Source: Litsea cubeba | Taxonomy: Eukaryota; Streptophyta; Magnoliopsida; Laurales; Lauraceae | Direction: 5' to 3' | Length of the DNA: 64,000 nucleotides | Assembly: GCA_012931725.1 (NCBI GenBank) | Contig: CM022945.1 | Span: 20,432,318 to 20,496,317, forward strand | Shown here: one piece after another, positions 46,901 through 58,940 of the stretch | Numbering within the stretch: the first letter of the stretch is position 1 | Layout: each line of letters begins with the position of its first letter | Made by a program: the position numbers and the translations under genes | The notes under the pieces: model-generated | What the model saw: only the letters and a program-made list of their open reading frames with translations | Told to the model about the DNA's origin: nothing | Databases searched by the model: none

Positions 46901-48460
46901 ATTGAAAGAGAATGATTTTTTGTTGTTCCATGTTTACATTTTGTTTTCAGTACACAGTGAAAGCATTTTTGACAATCTTTTACTACAAGCAGATTAAGAT
47001 CCAAGAAGTAGAGAGCCATATTTTGTAGAAATTATATATGAAGATATCGATTCAACTCCCTTACCAGTAGAGGAAGAGAAAAAAATGAAAAAAAAAAAAA
47101 AACAGAAGAGAAAAATAATTTCAATGTGAAAAATGTTTTTGCACACTTAAACAATAAAAATTTAGACTATACATAATGAAATCATTACCGAGACAAAATA
47201 TTGCAACTACAAACTATAGAGTCGTTGTTTTTTTTTTTATTTTATCAGCCAAGGTGGTTGGATTCAAGAGAGACCCAATTGACACCATAATAAACCGTGT
47301 AGCGAATGCTGTGGCATGCTTAAGGGAGAGAACCGCTTGCACACACAAAGAAAATCTATGGATGAAACTCTGAACGGTGGGTAAGAATGGGACACCAGAC
47401 CACTAGTCCTGTCTACCACTTTATTCTCCAAACAATGAAAACTTAAAAACTCAGAAAATGAAATCATTAGAGAAATAAAATGCAGCGGAATCTCTTGCCC
47501 ATGAACATTGGCCTCGTAGTGTTTTGGGTATCATTCACGAGACATTATCATATCCATACAATTTGGTGAGGTTTGCAGGTCCATTCACTGGAATTCATAT
47601 GGGTCCCTTCCTTGTCTACAAGGTGTTTGCTCCTATCTGATGTTCTCTTCTGAGCTTCCTCCGTGATTACATTTATTTTCTTCTATCTGTTCAGTCTCCA
47701 TTGCACATGGCATGTTGCATGTTAGATATTTGGTGATGCAGTGTCCAAGTTCATATGTTTTAACCAAATTGACAGTTTTAACTTGCCCGAATGCCTAAAA
47801 TCATTTTAAGTGCCTGTGCTCCAGTCCTCGTCAATTTATGCAGGACCATTGCGATCAAAATTGCCCCCTCTGGCGGATCTGAAGTCTTGGAAACCTGCCA
47901 ACTGTCAGGTTGGTTTGTTAGCCCAGGTTGATTTCTTAATCAAAGATGCCCAAGATCGCCCCTTTTTCTTGACATTACTCCCCCAAGACTCAGAACGACA
48001 ACTGTTTTCTATAGATTATCTTTCAACATCCTAGAGATCTGAATTGCCAGATTTATCACAGTAGAAAATTATGATTTTATCTCTCTGTTTTTTAATCATG
48101 TCTAAAGCATGGGATCAATTCAATCATACACTCTATATATTGGATTAAAATGTAATTTGCTTAACACTAAACAAGAGGAGATAGTTGTTTTAAGTGGCTG
48201 GGGTTATAGAAGATAGCTCTTGTTGAGTCTTGTTTTCATTTTTGTTTCTCCTGCTTCCTTTGGACATGGGAAATAAAAAGCAATATCATTGCATGAAGAA
48301 AAGAATTCAGTCTAGGACCGAGTTTGATCTTGAATCCAACATTTTTAGATAAGTGGATGACATGATAATGATAACAAAGACAATAATCACTGAATGAACT
48401 AATAACAATCAAGAGGCATTAAGCACAATATCCATAACAATGAAAAAGATTGACAAATCA
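43935..48460. other. intergenic region, mostly without features
   Basis: A+T-rich sequence with many short frames, including one weak exon candidate near 47824-48034 (separate entry). I see no RNA gene or clear transposon termini. Confidence 0.5.
47824..48034 (+). other. unrecognised open frame, possible exon relic
   Basis: After a possible acceptor (GTGCTCCAG ending at 47823), about 69 codons stay open to TAG at 48032-48034. The peptide (for example LPPLADLKSWKPANCQVGLL and DRPFFLTLLPQD) has a globular-looking composition and is not a simple repeat. I do not recognise it, and no neighbouring exon could be found, so it may be a gene fragment or chance. Confidence 0.25.
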
Positions 48461-48468
48461 CTCTCATA

Positions 48469-49950
48469 CATGGTTTAAAATCTCGATTTCGGTCGCAGTA
48501 TCCGTCGGGGTGAAAAACCAATATGATATCGGTATCGTCGCGGATATCGGTCCTTCGCGGTCATCGCGGTGTGAATTTTTTTTAATAAAAAAATTAGCAA
48601 AAAAAATTCAGAAAATTCATAATATTAGAAAATGCTTGAAAATAATATTTTTTTCCATTAGTAACAATAATAAATCAAAATCTCGGTCACCTTAAGTTAT
48701 GAGTCATGTTTGTGTCGTTGTTCGCTTTCTTATCAAGTATTTCATATAATTCAACAATTATTGATGTTCATGATCAATTTATTAGTGTAAAATATAAGAA
48801 AATAAAGATAACAGATCAATCATCATTTAATACTAACTCAATCATCAAATAAGTTGTGAAATTCAAGACCATTAAGATTACATATTAAAATTTGAAACAT
48901 GATAGTGAGATAGATAAATCATAAAGCAATTGGACATCAAAAAGGTTCATGGTTTACCTGAAACTAGAGGGGACTAGAGAGTAGTAAAACTAGAGAGAGA
49001 TTGATGAGTTTGAGTGTATGACAAATTGATAGCTTAATACCAAGTGGAGTGTCGCCCAGGCTCAATGTTAACATCATCATCATCATTTCTTCGGTATTGG
49101 TTAAAATGATATGCTCCATACTGTTGCGCAGGACTGCCATACCCATGACGATATTCAGATTGTTATTGATAAGATGATGAACTATCTTGATCCCATGTAG
49201 ATTGTTCTTGGTAATTGTGCAGAAATGGTATGAAATAGCTATGAGAGGCATACAAAGGTCGTTGAGGATTATGTGGTGGTGAGGGAAGCCTCACTTGCTC
49301 AATTAATATCTGTTCAATAGACATTATCGGTGTTGGTGAAGGGGGTATCCAATTAGGGTCATATGAATAATTCATATGCTGTCCATACATGACACCTTGT
49401 TGGCCAAAAAAAAAATTTGAAAAAAAAAATTCAAAATCATGTGTATGAGTAGATCTAGCATGAAACTATGTAGATCTAACTTCTAAGTGAAGTACACAAC
49501 ACAAGTTACAAACCTTCATGATTTCTATGCTTCATATAAAAATAAAAAAGAAAAAACATATAAATACATAATAAAATATTTTAAGTTGATTTTCTCTTAT
49601 CTTAAATAATATTTTCTTGAAGAAGATATGCAAGAGGGATGTGTGAATGTGTGATGGAGGTATGGCTGCTGCTCTAAGGAGTAAGGAGATGAGAGGAGAG
49701 GGAAAGAAGATGAAGATGGGAAAAAAGTAAAAAAAATTAGGATTTTGGGTGTTTTTAAAGGATCTCGGCCGATATTTTGAGATCTCGATAAGTCCGAGAT
49801 GAACATCACCTCGCCCGAGATACCGGGGATTTTTCCCCATGTCTCACCGATACCGATACCGATATCTCAACGATATCTTGTACTGGTATGGGCCGATACC
49901 GGTTTATATCGGCCGATATGAACCGGTATCGACTGATATTTAATGCCATG
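48469..49950 (-). mobile_element. hAT-type element with CGATA/GATATCGG subterminal repeats
   Basis: It is flanked by the perfect 8-bp duplication CTCTCATA (48461-48468 and 49951-49958). The termini are CATGGTTTAAAAT and the complement of CATGGCATTAAAT, close to hAT ends. Clusters of ATCGGTATCG, GATATCGG and GGCCGATA occupy 48480-48575 and 49765-49940. On the minus strand a Pro/Tyr/Gln-rich frame (49163-49390, opening MYGQHMNYSYDPNW) may be a remnant of the transposase tail. The rest of any transposase is absent, so this is a deletion derivative. Confidence 0.8.
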
Positions 49951-49958
49951 CTCTCATA

Positions 49959-52190
49959 TGATAAGTTTGGTGGGGAGCCATGAATTTCAAGTGATTCAAA
50001 GGGACAACAAGGGCCATGCCAAAAAGGCTTTTTATCAATTCATGACCTTTTCATACTTTGTTGTGGATAAGGGTCTACTTTTAGATTGTTTATTATAATT
50101 TGAGGACTAATCTTATGATGACATTAGGATGAGAACCCTCATTCAAACAACTCACTGGTGGCTCATGCAGTCCTCATTTTTTCTTGATCTAAGTCATTCA
50201 TATTCAACACCGCCAAATAAAGAAATAGCCCAAATTTCACTTTAATCAGTATAATATCCGCCGCTAAATAAATTAATGTAAAAACAAGAATAAGTTCTCA
50301 TCACTATTTTTACACACAATTTGAGCTAATTGGTGTTATAACTCTGATTGAGGTAAAATCTTTCTCAGAGCATATTCAGAGTAGGGCCTATGCTCGAATG
50401 GCTTGGATCAAGTAGATGTGAAGCCCACTTGGGTCAAACTAACTCATCCTCGTGGAAACTCCCATGCACTTCAACATACAATCAATTTTGCCTGTATATG
50501 AGTTCGGATTTTTTGAGTGGCCTCTCACAGCTTTCCGTTAGTGGGATGTGCGGAACTCTATCATGGGGCCAACCTATAAATAGATGACAGTCCCTCTAAA
50601 TGACGTATTTTTTAATTTTACTTTAATAAGATTTGGTCCCATCATAAGATCAAGCACATGACTGATAAAATATTTAATACATAAGATTGTGCTAATCACA
50701 TTATCAATCGTCGGTTAAATCCTATAGTGTGACTAACTTTTATTAAAGTGTATCTGATGAGAATACCATTCATATTAAAACTTCTGAAATATCAAGTAGA
50801 ATTCTACACATCCCACTATCAGAAAGCATGAGAGATCACTAGAGATCCGGACTCCACTTATCCGCAAAATGGCAAGGGGTCATGGGCAGAAAATAGATAG
50901 TATCAAAAGATTTTTCAACTGTCAATATCACAAGACAGATGATTATGACACAACATAGAAACACGAGCTGGTAGATCACCCAGGAATCCAAATCACAGAC
51001 CGCCGGTCACGGAAATCATGGGCAACCTAATCCAGTGCTCCACATCCTCATCAACAAATTATGTTTTTTATGTTGTTGTAAAATTCAAATTATGGATCTT
51101 ATTTTCCATCATACTCCACCTGCTCATTTTAGAATATGCCCCTCATTTTATAACAAATCCTGCAAATCAACCCTTACTTGACGTCCCTTTTCATTTCGGA
51201 GTAACTTGAATTCAATTTCACCCTAATTCTATTAGTATTACAGTTGAATTTATCATAAGAAGTCAAAGTCATTAGATTTTGGTCTCCGGTTGTTGCTCAA
51301 TTCAAGGGCGGAGTAAGAGGGCAAGAGAGATTCTGAAAAACCCTTATTGTTATGAAAGTTTTATCCTTTTTTTTTTTCTTACATTGGTCCAAAGATCTCT
51401 CACTCTCAATTTACATGGTGGCCTCATCCCCCCAAATATTTTAATTCTGCAATTGGCTCAATTGATTAGAGATATCTATAGTATGAGCGAGTGCATGAGC
51501 TCATATCATTGTAAAGCTGATTAGTTAGTGGCTCCTAAATTAAAAAACTTTATTACAGGTGGACCCCTATATAAGGTGGGTTTGCTATTTATAGTGGGAA
51601 CTCTTATATTATTATTTTTGTGTCTCCATATTGGTTGCCAATGGGGATGGAGAATGACAATGATTATTATTAGTACATGAAGGCTCCCCCATGACTCTTA
51701 AAGCCTATTAAAATTTCAAAGGTGTATGATATGATGAGACATGATCTTGTAAGTCGTTTGTTATCTTCCTATCTCCCAATGAAACCACCGGTTTTTTCCA
51801 AGATTCCAATGTGAGAATCGATGCTTAAAACAACTGACTTATCCATTTCCTTATCTTATTGATACAGTTGAACCTTCCTTTTCCAAACTAATCATCAAAT
51901 AAGAGCACTGTCATATAGTGATTTCAAAAGACAAATCCTTCAAAAATGCCCTTTTTTCATATAGAAAACTCAAGCATAGAATAGCATCCAAGGCAATAGA
52001 TGTAAATGGTACATATATATGGCATGCAAGCACGGGCCACTTGCTCCACTATTAGAAAAAAAAAAAAAAGCTAATGACTAGTCAAACATCATTAGACATT
52101 AGGTCAAAAGAGATATTTTAAAATTTTCACCATTTTTATTTCTTTTAAATAGATGGATAGTAATGTTTTATAGTGTTTATATATATAGAG
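49959..52190. other. intergenic region, no gene seen
   Basis: A+T-rich DNA with only short frames. No RNA gene, transposon terminus or conserved coding segment could be identified. Confidence 0.55.
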
Positions 52191-52564
52191 CAAGGCTCCT
52201 CTAAGTTCAAGTTTAGGATAACGTAAGCTCAAGTGTGTGGTGGGGCCCACTTGGGGACCCACATGGGGATGGAGGTGGGGGGATTTCAAGGACTCCCTAC
52301 GATTTTCTTCCCTATAAAAAAATCAGCCCCAACCGTAATTTCTATCATCTTCATATGGGCTAAAGAGTTTAATGATCAACAATCCATTCGGATTGATATA
52401 TAGTCAATCCAATGGTCCAGTAAATCCGGATCTTACCGAAAGTTGGTGGACATGTGCAATTTAAGGGGGTCATGTATTTGATCCATTTGGATGGACCAAA
52501 GGTGGGCCCCACAAGCACGAGCTTACGAACTTTTCTCCCTAAACTCGAGCTTAGGGGAGCCTTG
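52191..52564. mobile_element. MITE with long (~60 bp) terminal inverted repeats
   Basis: The left end CAAGGCTCCTCTAAGTTCAA and following bases to GTGGGGCCCAC are matched in reverse complement by the right end (complement begins CAAGGCTCCCCTAAGCTCGA). Both sides abut TATATA-rich DNA, so a TA-type target is possible but the duplication cannot be read. No coding capacity. Confidence 0.65.
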
Positions 52565-52794
52565 GCCATATATATATATATATATATATCTACTCTAATG
52601 AGTCATTCCTACACCTTCATACTACATTTCTTGTATCCATTAATTATGACTAAAATGCTAAGTATTGTTATTATGGAATAAAGGGTTTTTTATTTACTTA
52701 AAGCTTCCCTTTGGAATTTAGATACTGGCCTCACATATGAACCATTAAATCCTTCGCAAAAATGCAGTACACCTGTCCTTGAGTCTTAAGGGAC

Positions 52795-53060
52795 TCTGTA
52801 GGATGTGGACGTTGACCTCAACCGTACAGCTACCGCGACTCCTGCTGCGAACTCCAAAATGCGTGTCTCGTAACTCGAACACCCGACCTACTTGGCTTTG
52901 ATACCATTTGTAATCTCTTATATCCCATTAAGCTACCACTTATCTCAAAATCAATTAGTGATACGAAACGGCACAACACTAGTTGTATGATGAGGGCGAT
53001 GGCTCGACCACAATTATGACCACTTAAGAATGAGGGTGGACGTTGACCTTAACAATCTCC
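52795..53060 (-). mobile_element. retroelement/SINE fragment with initiator-Met-tRNA-like motif
   Basis: On the minus strand TGGTATCAAAGCCAAGTAGG is followed by GGGTGTTCGAGTTACG. The first block resembles a Met-tRNA 5' part or a TGGTATCAGAGC primer-binding site, and the second resembles a B box. The repeated phrase GTGGACGTTGACCT occurs near both ends of the segment. Boundaries are uncertain. Confidence 0.4.
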
Positions 53061-53491
53061 CCTGGTTTAATGCAAAAGTGGTTCACCATTTGATCTAATT
53101 AAAAAAGAGCTATGGTTGAGTTTCGTGGCTTTAAATTTTAGTTCTAGGATTATACTTGCAATGATATATTCTTATTCATTTATTTTACGAGCGAGGTTTT
53201 CAAACTCTAGCTCACTCACCCACAGGCAACTCTAACTACCTTAGCAACATCAGGAACGCTTGAAATGATATTTGACACCCTTAGGTAACGTTTGGTTCGC
53301 TGGAATGGTTGTAGGCGGGAATGAAATGTAGACCAAAATGAGTATGGAATGAAATAATGCAGGAATAGTCATTACCATTCCAGCGTTTGGTACGCTGGAG
53401 AAATCAACCCACTGATTCTTGTTCCTGTGTTTGATACGCTAGAATGATGCCCGGAATGGAATAAATTTTACATAAGTATGACCAAAATACC

Positions 53492-55894
53492 TGATCGGTC
53501 CCCAAGTGTAGGGTACGATTGTAGTAATAATCTGGTAAATCCAGGTCGATCCACAGGGAGCAATGCTTTTCAAGAAACCTTCCAACTTTGACCTATCCTA
53601 AACACTAAATCTGGCCTAAATTAAATTAGATAACTAACTAAAAAACAAGCTTAATTACAATGCTTTCAAAAAAATAAAGGAACTATTGTAATAAAGAAAA
53701 CCTAATCTAAGCAATCCTAAAATATCTAAAAAACCTGCAAAAGAACACACAAATCAAACGACCAGTTTAATATAAAAAAAAATCAAAACAAAACTTCCTA
53801 AATTAGATCCTACTTACCAAAATCAATTTTTATGCAAATATGAATGATCTATAATGCCCTAAATGCTAACAATGTAATTTTATGCAAGTTTCTAACTATA
53901 TGATGCATGCTGTAAAAAAAATCTAAGTATGGAAACTGTTGTGCAGCCCTGTTTTCACTGGACTGTACGACATGACTAAGGTGGTGTGAACCTAAATCTA
54001 ATGGATGGGATCAATAGCCTGATGATGTATGAACACAACAAAAAAAGAAAAACCGAAAAAAGGACTTAAAACAAAAAAGATATGATCACCTAAATATGCC
54101 TACTTGAACTGTTTTGTTGCTGAAATCTGAACGCAGGCTTACCAACTACCCCTGTTTGAGCCTCTGGTTGACATGGTTCCCGAGGTTATTTTTGGCTGAA
54201 ATTCTGGGGTTTCAAAGTCCAATTACCATACTTTAAATCTGTTATTTTATGGACAAAAATATTAACGTTTACCTGGTTTTTAAATCATGCACTTTTGTAA
54301 CAAAGTTCGGTTAATTCTGCTGAAATGTGCAGGATTTTTCACTACTCACTTATCAGATCCGAATTTAGTGTGTCTAATCAGTTGATAATCTTGTGATTTC
54401 AGCAACAAAAAAACTTGTTCTAATGCAATTTCTAAATATGAAGTATACACAAAGACACTTTCTAACCATATATCATGCAAATGACAAGAATAGAAAGTTT
54501 CTACTAAACATAGAAAGATGCAAGTTGAGTTTTTAAATCTAGAATTTGTAAATAGAACAAAAAAATTAAGAATATTAACTTGAAAATAACAACAAAAAGG
54601 GTGGAAAGAAAATAAAAAGCGGAAAAGTAGTACCAAAGATCTAGAATCTAGACAATCCTACAAGTATTGACAATGCGATGATAATGTCCTCTCTTCTCAA
54701 AGTAGGAAAAAAAATTATGCAAGTGATTTTTTGATGTCTCTCGACTTTTGATATTTTTATTTTATTTTCAAACTCTTGATCTAATCATGTGAAATATTGT
54801 CTCCAATCAAAACACATAAAAGAACTAAAATAAGAAAATTAAATCACTTACATAGAAAGTTGCAAAATCAATCCAAGTAGTGTCTTTTTTTCTTGATCTT
54901 GAAATACAAAAAAATTAAGATTCTTCTCTCTTCATCATTCTCTCAACATGATCTCTCAACCTATGTCTAAAGAATTAGGAGGAAAGAAGAAGAAGAAAGG
55001 GACTTAGAGAGAAAGGTGGATGGGAGTGGAATAGAGAGAGGAAGAGTCTCCTTGGTTGCTACCAAAAACCTTGGACCAAGTGATGGCTTCAAGCCCCTTT
55101 GGCTAGACCCTCTTTTATAATCTCTTATGTCCCTTTGTTTGGTAACACACCTCCTCCATCTTTGCTTAAATTCAAACTTCAATTGATTTCTTGTCCTTGT
55201 GATCCAATTTTTTCCATCTTGGGTTCCTCAAAAGATCTTTAAGATTGCTTCTTGATTTCCTTCTTGATTTTTGTCTCCTCCTTGATTAGATTTCTTCTTC
55301 CACAAGTTTGACTTTGTGGAGATCTCCTTCCAATGCAAAACTTGCCATCCACCCACGTTTTTTTTTCATATATGCCATAATATATAATTCCAAGTGGACT
55401 TAACTTCTTTGTATTAGGTGGAAGCTTCTTTAAAAACTCTTTCACAACCAAGACACATTCATCTAACCATCATGGTCCCACCAATCATGTAAATCTTCAT
55501 GGGATAGGGTCCCATGTTGTTGATTTTTTTCCTACAAATTGAAAGAAATTAATTAATCACATATAATAAAAATAAACATGAATTATGCATGGGACCCTAC
55601 ATGCCTAATGATGCACCCAAATGACAAACTTTCCAAAAAAATAGCACATGGTGCCAAAAATAACAAGTATGCATTTATGAAGCCAAAAAACTAATTTTGG
55701 GGTGATAAATGAGATGAAAAATCCTAATTTCACAAAAATCATGCAATTCAATGAATTTTGACCAATTTTGACCATTTTCCCAAAAATATCCCCAAATACA
55801 TGTAATCATGAAATTAAGTACAATTCTATGCAATTAGACCTAATTAAGTCCACAAATGCTCATGAAATGATGACCTAATTTTGTGGACTTATCA
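53492..55894 (-). mobile_element. solo LTR or coding-less LTR element nested in a PIF element
   Basis: On the minus strand it begins TGATAAGTCCACAAAATTAG and ends TACACTTGGGGACCGATCA. A perfect 5-bp duplication ATACC flanks it (53487-53491 and 55895-55899). The minus-strand 3' part contains CCCTGTGGATCGACCTGGAT, a phrase common in U5 regions of large plant gypsy-type LTRs. At 2.4 kb with no repeated terminus inside and no gag/pol frames, a solo LTR is the simplest reading. Confidence 0.75.
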
Positions 55895-55915
55895 ATACCC
55901 TTGTTAGATGATGTA

Positions 55916-56114
55916 TGAATTATATTATTATTCTATAGTGGGGCCCATACAAGTTCTTCTCTTTTAGAAAATTAATAATAATATATAGATTATATTATTA
56001 TTATCTAAGTGGGGCCCACACAAGTTGTCATTTTATTCTTAATAATAACAATAATGTATAGATTATATTATTATATAGGTGGGGCCCACACAAGTTCTTC
56101 TCTTTTATAATCTT

Positions 56115-56147
<33 letters not shown>

Positions 56148-56190
56148 TATAGATTATATTATTATATATAGGTGGGGCACACACAAATTT
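55916..56190. repeat. GTGGGGCCCACAC / TTATTA minisatellite inside the PIF element
   Basis: Four units of GTGGGGCCCACACAAGTTCT and TCTCTTTTA with TATAGATTATATTATTAT spacers, plus a (GAT)n run at 56116-56148. The units match those of the large array at 33935-35735. Confidence 0.85.
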
Positions 56191-56418
56191 TTCTCTTTTA
56201 TAATAGTGGTAGAAGTGAAATAAGGGTATTTTGGTCTCAACGAAAAGTAGAAAGAAATGGAATGACCACTCATTCCCATCCCAAATGGAATGGTCATTCC
56301 TCTACATAAGGGAATGAGATTCCGGAGGTAATGGTCATTCCGCCAATTTTTTGTGAACCAAACGCTGTAATGACCATTTCATTCCGACTTTCATTACAAC
56401 GAACCAAACGCTACCTTA

Positions 56419-57939
56419 GATCATACCTATAGAGATTCTCTTCCCACTTTGTGTGCTATCCTTCCCACTTTTGTGGCTCTTTCCATATCTTTTATTTAGA
56501 TAGGATAGAGATAGAATAGAGAAGCGTACATAGGTATTAGTTCCTAGGTAGCTGGGGGACGACATGTAGGGTTGCCAACTAACTGGACAACCCCTTATTG
56601 TTGTTGCCGACATGACTTTTATTATAAAGTACAAGAGAATACTCAAAGTTAAAAGCATAAGCGAGATAGAAGATAAGCATAGGAAGGTAATAAAGGAAGA
56701 AAGTAGTGTATAGTTTCCATGATTTCACTTAAAGAGGGGGTCGGGTCATACATACATGATTCGTGCGGGGGTTAGCTGTCGCAGTCTACCAATCGCCATC
56801 GACCCTTCAGCTCTTTTTCGTGCCTAAGCCACTTTCCAACTACCTTCTTCCTTTTCCTTATAATACCATTGATTTGTTAATGGATAATTATCCAAATCTA
56901 ATAAAATATAGACCACTGTATATATAGAGATTATATCTTGTTCCAATTGTAACCGTTTGTGGCTTACTTTTCTTCCTTCTTTACTCACTTTTTATATGCG
57001 GAAGGAATGACATTGGCAGGTAAAGCAATCACATGCGCTTCAGCATTTTAGAAGCTGAGAACTATCCATGTGTGAGTTGGGTTTATAATTGCATTGATCA
57101 TATATGATACGAAGATATGGATTGTGGAATGGTCTGTTTGGATGAGGAGTGAAGGTGGAGAAAGTTATGGGCGGTTCAAATTTGTAATGAGGCCAAGCTG
57201 TTCTCTTCACATGTTTTGGTAGAAGTTAGTGCAGTCATGTGGATCCGTATGCCTTGATCCAGCAAAGGACTAGATGAGTTACTTGAGTATGACCCCACTG
57301 TGAGGTCAGTTTTGACATGGATTTGGGTTCTGCGTTTCGTCCAAACAACTGGGGGCGGCACATGAGGGGGCGGAGGAAAGAAAAACAGACTCTCTCTCCT
57401 CCGCCGCCCAACGTGTCGCCTCCTGATTCATCCCAACAGGATTCCTCTGCCGGATTCATTTTATGGTCTAACTTTAATTATAAAGTATGTAATTTGGATT
57501 CTAGGTCTTGGGTCCTTTACTCTCATAGGCCCATAAATTATCTTTCTATCACTCCCCACTTTCCCCATTCATTTGACTGATATGTATGATTCTATTGAAT
57601 CACAAAATGACAATTTATCAAAGAAATAAAAATTGTTACACTTTAGGCCCTTAAATAATGGGTTAGGAAGTATTTGCAAATAGCCACCACCCTTGTGGGG
57701 CCTAAACATGGAAGAAAGAGAGGAAAAATATTATTTTGGTGAGAGGGAGTGAGAGGATTTTGTCTCCATTTGATTGTCCTATATATCCTGTGATAATATT
57801 GGGCTCGCTCACTGATTATCCAATACTGCGGGCCCTATCTGGAAACATGTGGAAAAAAAAAAAAAAACCGAAACACTGTTGTGCCAGCCATTTTCCATGG
57901 ATGAATAATGAATCCAAGATCGTGATGGAAACAACTTCA
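56419..57939. other. intergenic region, no gene seen
   Basis: No conserved coding sequence. A moderately GC-rich stretch around 57340-57460 gives overlapping short frames on both strands, none recognisable. Confidence 0.5.
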
Positions 57940-57947
57940 ATTGAAAG

Positions 57948-58329
57948 TAGGGTTGTAACTGGGTCGGTTCCGGTCCAGATCCATGGTGGATCCGAAACCG
58001 GAACCAGAACCGTTAAGGAGAAGGTGGAATCGAATATGGACCCGGAATCGTTTGGGAACCGGTTTCTTGGCTCCAGAACCATATATGGAACGGGTCTGGA
58101 TCCGGATCCGTGCCTAGGTAGAGAATGATATTTAAAAAAAAATAGTTTTTAGGAGAGATTTTAGAAAATTGAGGTAATATGTCGAGTATTGGGTTCACGG
58201 GTCCGAACCAAGGTGGAACCGAACCCGGATCCATTTACTTATTGTGGTCTAAATAAGGACCCAAATGTGGTTTTTAACGAGTCGGAACCTCCGGGTAATC
58301 GGAGAATCGGGGACCCATTTACATCCCTA
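57948..58329. mobile_element. hAT-type MITE with GGATCCGG/GGAACCGG subterminal repeats
   Basis: The left end TAGGGTTGTAACTGGGTC mirrors the complement of the right end, TAGGGATGTAAATGGGTCC. Flanks ATTGAAAG (57940-57947) and ATTAAAAG (58330-58337) are a 7/8 match for an 8-bp duplication. GGATCC, GGAACC and GGTTCC words crowd both halves. Open frames here are translations of these repeats. Confidence 0.75.
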
Positions 58330-58518
58330 ATTAAAAGCAATCGCCAGTTCCAAAATATCAAAATCCAAATTATTCGAAAATACAAGGAATGGAAATCTCT
58401 TTAACTGAACTTCCATTCTATTATATTACTATTGTCTTAGATTGATTCTCATTTGCATTGCCATAACCTGTAGTCGTGTACAGAGTGAATATCCTAAAAA
58501 TCCAACTCAACTTAGATT

Positions 58519-58698
58519 AACCCTAAGGGGTAGCTCAGTTGGCCTAAGATTACGGTTTGCACTCGGAGGTTGTATGTTTGAAATTGCACTACCACACTGG
58601 GCTACAGGGGAGTTTATTCGGCTTCCCTCTTGACCCAGAGGGATTAATCCAGCCCAAATAATTGAAAACCCTCCGATAGCCAAAAAAAAAAAAAAAAA
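58519..58698 (+). mobile_element. SINE with GGTAGCTCAGTTGG-type head
   Basis: It begins AACCCTAAGGGGTAGCTCAG (A-box), has a B-box-like GGTTGTATGTTTGAAAT, and ends AAAACCCTCCGATAGCC plus about 17 A. Flanking ACTCAACTTAGATT and ACTTAACTTACATT (12/14) look like its target-site duplication. The 3' part is shared with the SINE at 36506-36739. Confidence 0.8.
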
Positions 58699-58940
58699 CC
58701 TACTTAACTTACATTGGATGCGCATTAGATCAAGATAAGTTAAAGAGGGTGATGAGTTGCAGAAAAATAAGTATGCCACTTAGATAGCACAGCATCTGAG
58801 TTTCATGATTTATGCAATGTTTATTGCCTTTTTCAAGTAAGATTTGAAAGAATTTCTTCAAATTTATCATCTCAACCTCTGACTAGACAACTAGCAAAAC
58901 ACACATGTGCTTCCCAAGGACAAGTGAGGGATGACATTTG

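Larger units (their letters stand above)
53284..56415. mobile_element. PIF/Harbinger-type element, split by an LTR insertion
   Basis: The terminal repeats GGTAACGTTTGGTTCGCTGG (left) and the complement of GGTAGCGTTTGGTTCGTTGT (right) are flanked by TTA on both sides (53281-53283 and 56416-56418). Subterminal GGAATG/CATTCC words are frequent. Removing the nested insertion (53492-55894 plus its duplication) leaves about 0.7 kb, a normal non-autonomous size. Its right half carries the GTGGGGCCCAC/TTATTA repeat. Confidence 0.8.

Noticed and set aside
57736..58234. Overlapping frames rich in DPDP and GSGTGT on both strands
   Set aside because: They translate the GGATCCGG/GGAACCGG subterminal repeats of a hAT MITE.
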